A stretch of DNA of 64,000 nucleotides, taken from the NCBI RefSeq assembly GCF_000247695.1, contig NW_004624783.1, forward strand, positions 7,326,046 through 7,390,045, in the 5' to 3' direction. Position numbers and translations under genes: made by a program. The DNA comes from Heterocephalus glaber. Taxonomy: Eukaryota > Chordata > Mammalia > Rodentia > Bathyergidae. Under the pieces are notes generated by a model. It saw only the letters and a program-made list of their open reading frames with translations. It was not told the DNA's origin and did not search any database. Positions 35,379 through 64,000 of this stretch are shown here, piece by piece (the stretch's first letter is position 1; each line of letters starts with the position of its first letter).

Positions 35379-37371
35379 TGACTCAGTGTCCCTGTCACCA
35401 GCCATTGGGCTCGTTGTCTCAGAATGAAGCTGAGCTCAGGAAAAAGATGTCCAGTGAGTCACATTGTGTGTGCCCCTCCATCACCAGTCTGACTCAGCCA
35501 AGGTGACGAGAGGGGAGCCCCCTGGGCAATGTGCCACAGGGCAGAGCCTCCTAGAGAAAGGGTGAGCTAGCCAGACAGAATCAGGGAGAGCCCTGGTAGA
35601 CCAGCCAAGGGGAAACGTGACGGAGGTGGGGTGGGCAGGGCCAGGGGTAGAGAAGGCAGGAAGAGCCGGAGGGAGCCAGGCCAGGGCAGGATTGGGCTCA
35701 GGGTAAGCCAGGGCAGCTGGAGGCATGGGGAATGGTAACAGCAGGGAAACTGAGGCACTCAAACAAAGGTGCCTGCTTGGGAGAGGAGAAAGAGCCACAG
35801 AACGAGAATATATATTTGGTATCTCTGCAGTATACATGTGTTCCATACTTCTTGGCACTTATTTAGCCCATGTTCCCTGTCCTTTCCCCTTCCTTTTAGA
35901 CCTAGTAAGCTCAACTGGGGAGGATACTATGTCTGAGTCTGAAAAGTTTCTTCAAGCCAGACAATCACCAATTCAAGCCACATGATGATTGAGGTTTGGG
36001 AAGATTCTGGAACTTTATAGGTGAATCATTCTGTTTTACTCCTCTCCTCCTCCCAGGCCTGGTGAAAAAAAAGAAATGGTGGACATCTTTGGGGACTCAT
36101 TCTTCAAGGACAGAGTGAGGGCAATCTCCATTACAGACTGAGAAAGAAGTTCAGGGGTTTTGTGGGGGCAGTCGTTATCAGGACAGGGTTCCATGAATCA
36201 TTTCTTTTCCTTCTCATTTATTCCTTTAATGAGATTGCCTGGTCTTTACATAGGAAAGAGGAGGAGTAGAGAAGGAACCCGAAACAGAAAATTGACCTGC
36301 TGTGCATGGCGGGTTGCGGGGGGGTAAGGGCCCTGATAGTGACAGGCGAGGTATAAATAGCTTGGGCTCTGCAGCTCGTGTTCTGTCGGCTGCCTGTGAC
36401 GAGGTGCTCAGGAATTCCACTCTCCTGTTGGCAACCCCCTCTCCTTGTCTCCAGAACGTTCATTCTCCCCAAGCCACCTTCATCCCATGGTCCAAACCAC
36501 CCATCAGCATCACTGATGTCTACCTGAGATGCTGAGCTCTTCCATGGAGAAATGCTCAGCTTGGACTGTTAGCTGGGCCTCACAGGGAATTCTGTGTGTG
36601 TGTGTGTGTGTGTGTCTGTGTAAGGTAGACATCTGACAGCCAACCTGAGGTGCCAAGAGCCCAGAGTTCCACAGTGTTGTATATAAGCTTTGATGAAGAA
36701 ACAGAAAGAATAGATCCCTCCCTGAGCTACTGGAGAGGTGAAGAAAGGGGCTTTGTCAGGTAGCTTGGAGATGACAGCCTCTTTACAGACCCTGATGGCT
36801 CAGTCCTGTCTGGTGGGAATTACCAGGGCCTTCCCCAGTAGTCTAAGGCCTCTGTTGAGGTGGGAGGGTTCAGAGGGAAGCCCACACGGAGAAAGAACTC
36901 TGAGGGGAGCCGCCTGTGCTCTCCCTCTTTGACTCATTGTCTTGCTCCAGGAGAGGTCAGCGCGCTGTCTCAGGCGAGCAGTGAATGGCCAGCAGAGCAG
37001 GGTGCAGAGTGCCAATGGATGATGGTTCCTGTCACCCCCCTCCTGAAACTTGAGTCTAATGCTCTCCAGGATAAATCGGGGCCTGAGTCAGGCCCCAGTA
37101 GCCACTCAGCCTACCCAGGCACAGGCTGGTGACTCAGCCCTCAATATAGCCCATGAGACCAGGCCCCAGGCCCAGCCATGTAGGCTCAGAACAGACCGTG
37201 CGCAATGCTGTCCTAGGGACTGCCAAGTGGGGGCCCCCCCATGAGGAGAGCTAATGTGTTGCTCCACAAGCCAGCCAGGGGCACAGAGAGGGGCTTACAG
37301 GGGGTTTCATCAGCTGAGTATGTGGGGCAGCATTGGCTGGGCCCACAGGCGGTTTATAGTCCCCTGACTCA
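35379..37371. promoter_or_regulatory. Cluster of seven AP-1/MARE motifs upstream of FLNC
   Basis: Exact TGACTCA or TGAGTCA heptamers occur at 35379, 35455, 35490, 36930, 37084, 37130 and 37365. Those at 35490 and 37130 continue as TGACTCAGC, which also fits the small-Maf/NRF2 element. Position 0.9-2.9 kb upstream of the FLNC ATG suggests an enhancer. Confidence 0.45.
36592..36620. repeat. (TG)n microsatellite
   Basis: About 12 TG units with one TC interruption. Confidence 0.9.
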
Positions 37372-38616
37372 CTACCTGCTGATCTATCTCAGGAGACCAG
37401 GTTGTCTGGCTTTCACCTGAGGCTGCCTCTCCCAACAAGGGTCACTGTTTGTCAGCCAACATTAACCATTTTTAACTTGGGTTGAGCTGAATCTGCCTGA
37501 ACAGGTGCAATGGGCCATGTTTGAAAATTTTGTTTTCCAGAAACCAGGGGTATTCCCACATTTATCTGTGATGATTCTGGGCTGGCCAGATCACAGCAGG
37601 CACTTTGACAACCAGTGAGACTAACTGTGGCCCTGACCTGGGTGCCAGTGACAGTGTGGCAGAGTAGACAGAGCCACAGGCTGAAATCCAGCCACTCTAC
37701 TTCTAGTTGTCACCTTGGACAGGTTATGTAACTCTTTGGGGCCTTCATTTTTTCAAGTATAAAATGGGGTTAATAATATTCTTAATAGGGATTTAAACAA
37801 ATGTATGGAGAAGAAATACATGAAAGATGACTAGCATGGTACCTGCTGTAAAACAGGGATTAGAAAAAGAGTTTCCTCTGGTGGTGTCTGGGATACTGAG
37901 TGGGGATCAAGGCCTTCCCTGCAGCTGTGTCTATAGCCAGAGCACTGTAGACCCATTGCCTGGATCTCCATGCTGATCCTTTTGTTCCTTCTCTACATCC
38001 TAAAACTCTGCCTGTCAGGATCAGAACCAGTGGTACTGTGATCTTTAGAACCTCTCTCCCTGGCCCCAGCAGCAGCTGGTCCTCGGCAGAAGTGGCAGGT
38101 GGAGGGCTGGGCAGGGACCAGAGGGGCCCAGCCTGCAGGGAGAGGGTAGATTGCAGGCTGTTTTGCAGACAGCAGTAGCGGGGAGAGATGGAGGCTCCTG
38201 AAGGTGTGTGGGGTCCTTGGTTCTAGCTGTACATAAGCTGGGGCACACCTACCTATGACTTCTAAGACACACTACTGTAGACTTAGAATCAATGCCTTCT
38301 CCCCCACTTGTAAAGTGAGTGAAAGTTTCACGTTTAACAAAAAGAGACCTTTTTGTATGCTTTGATAATAATCTGGATCAATAAGACAAGGAGGCACCAA
38401 TTCAAGCCATACAAAGAGGAAGAGATTCTAAAATGAGCAGAGAGGGGCAAGTGTGCTACAGGGAAGAGCTTTGTAGTCTAAGCAGAAGGCTGGTGAAGGC
38501 AGGCCCACATGCATGTCATTACCTAGGCTCTAGGTTCAGGTCCCACGATGGGACAAACTGCCTACCAGAACCTGGCCTCCATCTCGGTATCTAATTCCAA
38601 GTTGAATCCATGATCC

Positions 38617-38935
38617 TTGATGTCTTTGTCTGAGCTGCTGTAACAAAATATCACAAACTAGATGGCTTATAAACAACAGAAATTTATTTCTTACAGCCCT
38701 GCTGCCTGCAGAGTCCAAGATCAAGGCACCTGCAGATTCCTTGTTTGGTGAGGTGCCCCTTCCTCCACTGTCTCCCTGTGACTTCTCATGGCAGGAAGGC
38801 TGAGGGATCTCTCTGGAGTCTTTTTCATTTAGGGTACTAATCCTACCCATGAAGGCTGTGCCCCAACTCCTAATAGGCCAATAGGACTGCAACGTGAATC
38901 CTGGGGGACACAAACATTCAGACCATAGCCTTTGG
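38617..38935 (-). mobile_element. ERVL-MaLR solitary LTR remnant (MLT1/MST type)
   Basis: Read on the minus strand it opens with a TGGTCTGAATGTTTGTGTCC-like start and ends with the AATAAATTTCTGTTG...TTGTTACAGCAGC block typical of mammalian MaLR LTRs. It is an old non-coding LTR; no internal region is seen. Confidence 0.75.
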
Positions 38936-39008
38936 CTATAGCTAATCTTCCAGTCATTCCCATCACATGTTTTCCAGGCAACTGGTGGCAGTGTAAAGTA
39001 GTTAAAAA

Positions 39009-39163
39009 GCACAGTCAGCTGCACTTTGTGGCACACACCTGTCAACACTTGGGAGGCTGAGGCAGGAGGATTGCCATGAGTTTGAGACCAGCCTGGGCTA
39101 CATAGTGAATTCAAGGTCAGTCTGAACTACATAGTGAGACCCTGTCTCAAAAAACAAACAAAT
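39009..39163 (+). mobile_element. B1-type SINE
   Basis: GGGAGGCTGAGGCAGGAGGA, the duplicated CTACATAGTGAR-TTCAAGG block, GACCCTGTCTC and an A-tail. Confidence 0.9.
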
Positions 39164-39233
39164 GGCAGGGTATCACTACCTGAAAAGCTAGTGACCACTA
39201 GCACTAGGTAACTTTGAAGGAATTTCTATTTTA

Positions 39234-39610
39234 GTTTTTTTTTGGTGCCGGGGATTGAACTCAGCACTAGGCGCTTGTAAGGCAGGTGCAGTAGCACTGA
39301 GCTAAATCCCTAGCCCTAGGTGTTTTTGGTTTTGAATCAGGGTCTCTTTTTGTAGTTCAGGCTGGCCCTGAACTCACTTTGTACCCCAGGCTGGGCTTGA
39401 ACTTGTGGTGATCCTCCTGCCTCAGTCTCCTGAGTGCTGGGATTACAGGTGTGTGCCACCACGCCTGGCTTAACTTTTGTTTTTTTTTTTGGGGGGGGGC
39501 AGTGTCTTGTTATGTATTCCAGGCCCAGGATGGCCTCAAACTTGCCACAATCCTCCTTTTTTAGCCTTCCAAGTGCTAGGATTACAGGTGTCCATCCCCA
39601 GGCTTGGCTA
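39234..39610 (-). mobile_element. Reverse ID SINE followed by two reverse B1 SINEs
   Basis: ID at 39234-39319 (GGTGCCGGGGATTGAACTCA ... GAGCTAAATCCCTAGCCC). B1 copies at about 39330-39472 and 39478-39610, each ending in a GATTACAGGTGT block. Confidence 0.85.
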
Positions 39611-39847
39611 GAAATTTCTCTAATTAGGGTACAATAAGAACATACGCCTTTAAATAATTGGCAGTGCTTTCCAAGTTTAACTGGGTTTGCTAATCACCTG
39701 GGTGTGTTACAAAGCCGATTCTGTGTCAGGAGAGCAGAGACTCTAATGAGCTCCAGGAGATGTTGACACTGCTCATCCTTGGGCCATATGGAGTAGCAAG
39801 GGGGCTAGACTACCTGAAATAAGGACGATCTTCAAAGAGGAGTCACT

Positions 39848-40001
39848 CAGAGCTGGATGTGGTAGCACAAGCCTGTGATCCCAGCACTTGGGAGGCTAAG
39901 GCAGGAGGATTGACATGAATTGGAGGCTAGCTTGGGCTACATAGTGAGTTTGAGGTCAGCCTGGACTAGAGTGAGACCCTGTCTCAAAAAAAAAAAAAAA
40001 G
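39848..40001 (+). mobile_element. B1-type SINE
   Basis: AGCTGGATGTGGTAGCACAA start, CCAGCACTTGGGAGGCTAAG, GACCCTGTCTC and a 15-base A-tail. Confidence 0.9.
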
Positions 40002-40338
40002 TCACTGAGAGGCAAAAGGGACTTGTGGCACTGCCTGTTTGCAGCCATGTTTATAAGGGGCTGGCCACAATGTCAGTACTGGCCTCAGGGTTACCTGAGG
40101 GACTTTACTTAGCTCAGCCTTGTTTCTTCTCTGGGCTACGTACAATTTGAAAAGTTCATCTAAATGTTCTTCCTACTTTCCCGTAGGAAAGGGCTGGGGA
40201 AGAAATGGACTCATTTAGGGCCTAGCCACCACAACATACCGTGTTCTTCACAGATGCTTGGCTGAATTGGACAAAGTCCTTTGCTGTCAACTGGTGAGGC
40301 AGAAAGAGGGGGCCCAAGATGGTAATGGGGCCCCCTTT

Positions 40339-40424
40339 TTTTTTTTTTTGGTACTGGGGATTGAACTCGGGTCCTTGCGCTTGCAAGGCAGGCGGTGGAA
40401 TCACTGTGCTAAATCCCCAGCCCC
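40339..40424 (-). mobile_element. ID-type SINE, reverse
   Basis: T-tract, GGTACTGGGGATTGAACTCG and GTGCTAAATCCCCAGCCCC. Confidence 0.92.
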
Positions 40425-41345
40425 AATGGGGTCCATTCTATGCACTGTGGGTTAAGAATACACTCAAGGTTTTTCATGTGTAAACACCCATGATGAGAAC
40501 AATCAATCAGAAAGGACTCCACGGGAGTGAAAGTAAACAGGACATGCATGAAGCGTTCTAGCCATTCTGCTGTCCCCTTAGATCCACTGTCATCCTGCTC
40601 TGAGCTCAAGGAGCACCTCTGCTCTCAGCTGGGTTTAGTGAGAGAGGTATTAATTACTAGGAAGCTGGCATTTGGAGGAAAGGGCAGGGGACTGAAGAGC
40701 CTTCCCACTTCACTGTGGCTGTAGCATAGCACTCCTGCCTGGGTCCACCAGTTCAGGGCTCTGGTTTTTGCTTCCTTGCCCTCTGGCTCCAGTCTGAGGT
40801 GATAATAGCTTTCCACTGTTGCTAGGGCCTGGGTACTTCACAATTTATTGTTGGTTCTCCTAAGTGTGCCTTCTGTGCAAAGTCCCTTCATTAAACGAGC
40901 TTCAGTTAAGGCTTTGAGTGTCCTGTTTACTGCCAAGACCTTGACTGATTAAAGTCATCTCTGAGTGAATCCCTTGAGAAGTCTCAAGGACTAAGCCACC
41001 ATGGCTCCCACGCCGATCTTCTCAGTGACTCGATCGCACACGGATGATGTGGGCACAGAACATGAGGGGAGGTCCTATGACCCCAAAGTACCCAGTTCCT
41101 TCCATTTCTCCATGCTGAGGAGCTCCTTGAGATAGGGTTATTAAGGACAGATCAACCCCTCTGCACTTCAGCTGGCAGCACAGGGAACCAGCCTCGTTTC
41201 TGAGGTCATCTGTAGGGTGAAAAATCGTGTTTAAGAGCCAGGCCCTTATGTGAAGTATTTGGTTGAAGGGGAACTGTTCTGTTCTGTTGTGTGCGAAGGA
41301 TTTAGCAAGTAAAAAGCCACAAAGTCTCAGGTAATTTGGTTGATA

Positions 41346-41351
41346 TTTAAT
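41346..41351 (-). terminator. CCDC136 distal polyadenylation signal ATTAAA
   Basis: ATTAAA on the minus strand 195 nt after the stop of the distal alternative terminal exon. Confidence 0.5.
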
Positions 41352-41545
41352 TACGAGGAACCCAGGTTCTTATACAAGGCAGAAAATGGAAGCCAGCAAG
41401 AGTCAGCAGCTCCTATAAGCCTTTCCAGCCTGAGTGACTGAGGCTTAGGAGATGGGGACACATGGGATACATGGGTGGGGTGGGGGCTCTGGCACAGTGT
41501 GTCCTGCCCAAAAGTGAGGGTGGTAGCTGCCGGGCATCTGCCCTC

Positions 41546-41653
41546 TCAGCTGGCCCAGGACTCTGTTTCCTGCAGTCGCATGTTGGGTAACACATACAGA
41601 GCCACAGCTGCAATAGCCAAGAATACCATAGGCTTCCACATCCCAGACATGTT
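41546..41653 (-). CDS. CCDC136: CCDC136 alternative (distal) terminal exon, tail anchor B
   Basis: The acceptor TTTGGTCCCCACAG is followed by 35 codons and TGA: NMSGMWKPMVFLAIAAVALY then VLPNMRLQETESWAS. The middle is a hydrophobic helix of about 16 residues, fit for a C-terminal membrane anchor. Phase 0 matches the upstream exon end (KSKK|), so it can replace the proximal terminal exon at 45960-46061. I recall human CCDC136 isoforms with such an ending but cannot check. It could instead start an unknown gene, which I think unlikely. Confidence 0.7.
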   Translation of the reverse strand, partial: NMSGMWKPMVFLAIAAVALYVLPNMRLQETESWAS

Positions 41654-42489
41654 CTGTGGGGACCAAAGAGAAATGGTGAGTGCCCAGCCTTCTGAACTTT
41701 TCCCTAAGCCAGAAATCACCTGCCCGGGGGTGCTGGAGAGGGACACCTCAAGAACAGCATGGCTCAGCCTCTCACCTCCTGGTAACTGGTGGAGATCATG
41801 TAGTCTGTTCTCTCTGGCACCACAGATACCATGGCATGACATGGCATGGTGCACATTATGTCAGGTGATGCCTGTATTCATGCCTCCACTTCTCCCTTGG
41901 GATGAGAATATTGGCTCCTATGTGTGGAAGCAAGCTCTCGGGCCAGATTGCACAGATTCTCCATGTGCATGTGGGAGGAAGGGTGAGGTATCATGGCAAG
42001 AAAGCAGAGGGTAAAGCTAGGCCTTTGGGAAAAGTGGAGGAATCTCATAGGCTTTATGGAAGACAAGTGTACTGAGAATTAAGAGGAAGGAAAAAGAGAC
42101 TAAGAGTAAGGGGAAGTTATTGGGGAGTGCAGGTTAACAGGAGGTTCTAATGCAGCCAGACATTTGCACAGAATGATGTTGGTTTTAGGAAAATTCAAGG
42201 AACCTATCACTGGCCCTGGAAGGAAAATGTCAGTCATTAAACACCTCCCCCATCACCAGGTGTGTGGCCTCACTTGCTGGTGCATATGCTGGAGGCTTCT
42301 AGAAACTGCTGGCCCCTGGTCAAGCCTGAATCATGGATAACAAATAATACCATCTGAAGAGCTCCAAAAAGCATCTTTTAGGAAATACTGGAATCTTGGA
42401 CAAGAAAATTCATACTTTGGGAAATAGTTCCTATTTTTGTTACCTTTTTTTTTTTTTAAACTGTATCACTTGAAAGATGGAATCTGGAT

Positions 42490-42576
42490 TTTTTTTTTTT
42501 GGTACCAGGGATCGAACTCGGGTCTTTGTGCTTGCAAGGCAGGCGGCAGAACCATTGAGCTAAATTCCCAGGCCTG
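42490..42576 (-). mobile_element. ID-type SINE, reverse
   Basis: T-tract, GGTACCAGGGATCGAACTCG and GAGCTAAATTCCCAGGCC, flanked by direct repeats GGAATCTGGATTT at about 42479 and 42576. Confidence 0.93.
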
Positions 42577-42969
42577 GAATCTGGATTTTGAGCCATGAGC
42601 TATGGCATAAGATTACAGAGGAATAGTTTTAGGTAAAGGGTCAATAGAGGCCATTAAATCTAAGAACATATTTGCTCAAAGAGTAACATACAAAGAGGAC
42701 TTTAGGCCAACTATAAAGAGCAAAGAAAATCTCCTAAAGTTATAGAAATAGTTACTAAGGAGAACAGAAATGAAATGAAAAGCCAAATAATATACAGAAT
42801 AATTTATGTAAGAAAATAACTGAGAAGGAAGCTAGAAGAAACGTTTACATGCTCAGATATTTATATCCTAACGAGCACTGCTAAAAATGTCAGTCTGATG
42901 CTCTTATAAGAGGAAAGCATGTTGAAATCCATAAATGTGGGGGCAACCCACTTTCCAGTCCTCCTTCTT

Positions 42970-43060
42970 TTTCTTTTTTTTTTTTCGTACCGGGGATCGA
43001 ACTAGGGTCCTTGTGCTTGCACAGCAGGCATCGAAACCACTGAGCCAAATCCCCCGCCCT
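42970..43060 (-). mobile_element. ID-type SINE, reverse
   Basis: CGTACCGGGGATCGAACTAG ... GAGCCAAATCCCCCGCCC, flanked by direct repeats CCAGTCCTCCTTCT on both sides. Confidence 0.93.
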
Positions 43061-43504
43061 CCAGTCCTCCTTCTGTATCTCTTAGGCAGAAGCTTTCTTT
43101 CTCTCAATAAGTTTTTCCTACTCTTAAAAAAAAAAAAAAAAAAAAAGAAATCCATAAATGTGAACTGATGTACTTTACACTGGAGTGGATGTATAAAGGG
43201 ATGGTTTGGGTGTCCCAACAGGGGAAGTCACAGGCTTCTAGAAACTGCCTTCTTTTAGATTGTGTTACTAAAATCATGGTTTTGGACTTAACCAAGGTAC
43301 CTGACAAGTTTCCTTGAAATCCTTGCAGCTAACATGTGGAAGTAAGACTAGGATGACAAGCCTGTCATTAAGTAACCAATGAGCTGATAAAAGGAACCTA
43401 GTGAGATGACACCCTAAGACTGAGTCCTCACTTGTAACTTGGATGTAAACATGGAAAGTGGGTTTGTCACCCTGAGAATGGTGTGTAGCTGCAGGGAAAA
43501 AAAT

Positions 43505-43587
43505 TTTGTTTTGGTACCAGGGATCGAACTCAGGACCTTGCGTTTGAGGGCCAGGCACAGTGCTACTGAGCTACATCCCCAGCCCTA
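43505..43587 (-). mobile_element. ID-type SINE, reverse
   Basis: TTTGGTACCAGGGATCGAACT ... GAGCTACATCCCCAGCCCT. Confidence 0.9.
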
Positions 43588-44105
43588 GAAAGAGAATGTT
43601 TTGAAATCACAGGCTTGGGTAAAACAAAGACAGAAATCCCATAAAAGTTCATAGGTTTGGACAATGGACTGTATGTAATAGGCAGGGATGGAAAATTCTG
43701 CTTTTGGACTCCCCAAAATGAAACTCTCATAAAGAGTGGGGAGGGAATGCTAAGTGTGTGCAATATGCAAAGGAGTTTTATAAGTAAGATGAAGTTAATT
43801 AATGATATGATAGTAAATACCAGAAGACCTAATGAAATCTGAGGTTGGATAAACAGAAGTATGGTAACCTCCTAATTACCTGGAGATCAACCAAAGAAAA
43901 GCGCTCAAAATGAGATGATAGAAGGAAATAGCATTAGGATGTTATCTATGCTTAATAGTAAGCCCTTACAATCTGAGTCATAATTTCTTGGCTGTATTCA
44001 GGTCTCTATACTTTAGTTTTATCATGTACAAATAACAATAGGGAGAGCTTCCTTACAGAGTTGGTGCAAAGATTTAGTTAATATATGTAAAAATATATAT
44101 ATATA

Positions 44106-44205
44106 NNNNNNNNNNNNNNNNNNNNNNNNNNNNNNNNNNNNNNNNNNNNNNNNNNNNNNNNNNNNNNNNNNNNNNNNNNNNNNNNNNNNNNNNNNNNNNN
44201 NNNNN
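44106..44205. other. Assembly gap, 100 N
   Basis: Exactly 100 N, the conventional size for a gap of unknown length, placed inside an AT-rich microsatellite-like tract (ATATATATATATA on the left). It lies in the intron between the two CCDC136 terminal exons. Confidence 0.99.
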
Positions 44206-45478
44206 TTTTCGTGTGTATAGCAATGTATATTTATATATATGTAAAGTGATTAGAGCAGTGGCTGGCATTTAGGATACACTGTACTACATGCATGTGCTTT
44301 TTGTTATTGATGTAGGATTTTATAATCTATAAAGTACTTTACATGCCCTAATTCATCTGATACTTACAGAATCCCTGTGAGGAAGACCAAGCTTAATCAT
44401 CCTTTGTTTACATCTGAGGAAACTGAAGTTCAGATGAGGCACTTTTATTTTTATTTTATGAGTACCTGTTTGCAGTACATATCGACTGCATTCATCATGA
44501 AGAGTTGGTACATGTACCCGATGAGGCATTTTGCTTTCCTGGACAAAGCTTGTAGGCAGAGATAGACTCAACCAAGTTCTTCTCGCCACTGTCAGCCACA
44601 CTTTTTACTACACTGCACTGCCTCAAATCCTGGATAGGAGCTACACACTGGGGATTAGCTAGAACTCCGGGAATTACAGGCTCTCCCAGGAAGTCCCTTA
44701 GCTAGCAGTTCCTTTCTCTCACTCTGCTAGGGCCTGGCAGAGTTGGAGTTGGCAAAATTTTGTAACTGAGTGCTTTGGGTCTCATTCCATAGGGACTCAA
44801 GACATTGCGGGGTGTTCAGGGGAGGAAGAGGTGTCAAGAGACACCCCATCACTAAAAGAGCTAAAGGCTGTCTGGGAGAATAACTGGAATGCCTAAAAGA
44901 AAAAAGAAGGGCTGAAAAGTAGGGGAACTAAGGGGGATGCAAAGGGAGGATAGAAGGTAAGAGGTGCCACCAACAAATACTTTGGCTGCTCTCTGAACCT
45001 AGCACTATGCCAATTATACTTCACTTATGGAAGCAGGAGAAGAAAGGTCAGGGGAGGGCCAGTGGCAAGGAAAGCATGAGATTGGAGCCAAAACAGGACA
45101 AGAGAGAACAGCTTTTGGTTCCGGAAGGCATGTGGAATCCCCAGGTTGTACCTTAGGCTAAGGGACCATAATCTGCTTCTTGAATCCAGTGTCCTGTTGA
45201 CAGATCAGATTACATGAACTAGGGCCAACTGGGAGGCACCAGAATGCATCAGTCTTGATTTCCTGAGAACATCTGCATCTCTAGTTACTTTAAACTTTTC
45301 ATCAATACCATATTCTCTCTTGGGAAGCCAATCACAATGAAATCTGACACCCAAAAGGGATAAACAGAGAACTTTAAAATATTTCCTGAAATTTATTCTA
45401 ATTTTTCTGGAGATCAGAAGTTCCAACTAGAAAACTTTTCAGGAGAAAGTGCACAATATAGTAGGGGTTCCATTCTAG

Positions 45479-45484
45479 TTTATT
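45479..45484 (-). terminator. CCDC136 proximal polyadenylation signal AATAAA
   Basis: AATAAA on the minus strand about 475 nt after the proximal stop; a second AATAAA lies at 45392-45397. Confidence 0.5.
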
Positions 45485-45959
45485 AAGATTGAAGGACCAG
45501 TTTAGGTTGCCCTCATTCAAATGTCCGTGGGAGGATCAGCAGGATCAGAGCTCTTCCTATCTCCTCTCTCAACCACCAAGAGAGGGAGTGACTCCTTATT
45601 TGCCATATTGTGTACAGGCAGTGGTAAGAGATCAGCTCTGGAGTTAAAGACAAAGAGAGACTAGGCCACCCTTGCAGACATATCAGAAATAGGAGGCTTT
45701 GACAAAGCAATAGTGGTGGGCTATTCAAATTTTTCCCAGCCAGTGACAGAAACTCAAGCCACACTTCTGTAAGCATTCCAACTCCCTGTGCATTACATGC
45801 ACCACAAAGACATGCCTGAGAAGTTACAGGCTTTGCAGGAGCCTGAGGAAAAGACAGGGCTACAACTCAGTCCTGAGCATTGCCTATTACACAATGGCAA
45901 AAGTAAGGAGTAAGCAGCTGAGGGAGGAAAGAGGAAAGGAAGCGATACTTATACCTGCG

Positions 45960-64000
<18,041 letters not shown>

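Larger units (their letters stand above)
34931..41330. other. Intergenic spacer between FLNC promoter and CCDC136
   Basis: About 6.4 kb without a supported gene. It contains an AP-1 motif cluster (35379-37371), a TATA/MEF2-like site at 36351-36360, a (TG)n tract, a MIR-like fragment near 37680-37800, a MaLR LTR (38617-38935), and ID and B1 SINEs from 39009 to 40424. Confidence 0.7.

Noticed and set aside
38617..38935. Possible retroviral coding sequence
   Set aside because: Only a solitary LTR-like segment is present; no gag, pol or env reading frame.
42904..43307. Open frames with runs of F or K near 43000-43300
   Set aside because: They are made of the poly(T)/poly(A) tracts of an ID SINE and nearby A-runs.

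Overview
This is mammalian nuclear DNA, almost certainly from a rodent. It carries intron-containing genes with vertebrate splice signals, many tRNA-Ala-derived ID-type SINEs and 7SL-derived B1-type SINEs, plus older MIR, L1 and MaLR remnants. The ID/B1 mixture points to a rodent outside the mouse/rat group. Castorimorpha (beaver or kangaroo-rat side) is my best guess, but that is inference. Gene content and order match the human 7q32 block CCDC136-FLNC-ATP6V1F-ATP6V1FNB, here in reverse, so every gene is on the minus strand.

Layout from low to high coordinate: (1) first coding exon of ATP6V1FNB (1162-1582), with its last exon apparently beyond the left edge. (2) ATP6V1F, the two-exon V-ATPase subunit F gene (2296-5557), with a SINE-rich intron and a GC-rich promoter. 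(3) A gene-free spacer (about 5.7-8.3 kb). (4) FLNC, filamin C, complete: 48 coding exons could be placed between 34519 and 9096. They sum to 8181 nt, or 2726 aa, with consistent phase at every junction. Its 3' UTR ends near an AATAAA at 8390-8395. (5) A 6.5 kb spacer upstream of FLNC (about 34.9-41.3 kb) with a cluster of AP-1 motifs, a MaLR LTR and SINEs. (6) CCDC136 from about 41.3 kb to beyond the right edge. Thirteen internal coding exons plus two alternative terminal exons are visible; the N-terminal exons lie past 64000.

The genes do not form a pathway. FLNC encodes the muscle actin cross-linker of Z-discs and costameres, ATP6V1F a stalk subunit of the proton pump, and CCDC136 a coiled-coil, tail-anchored protein linked to the acrosome. 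ATP6V1FNB is uncharacterised.

The most notable points are: a non-canonical GC-AG last intron in FLNC; an in-frame 33-bp poly(A)-type insertion with target-site duplication inside a CCDC136 coding exon; two alternative CCDC136 last exons with different membrane anchors; seven AP-1 heptamers in 2 kb upstream of FLNC; and a degenerate 36-38 bp tandem repeat in an FLNC intron. I found no evidence of a wholly new biological system. A 100-base N gap lies at 44106-44205.
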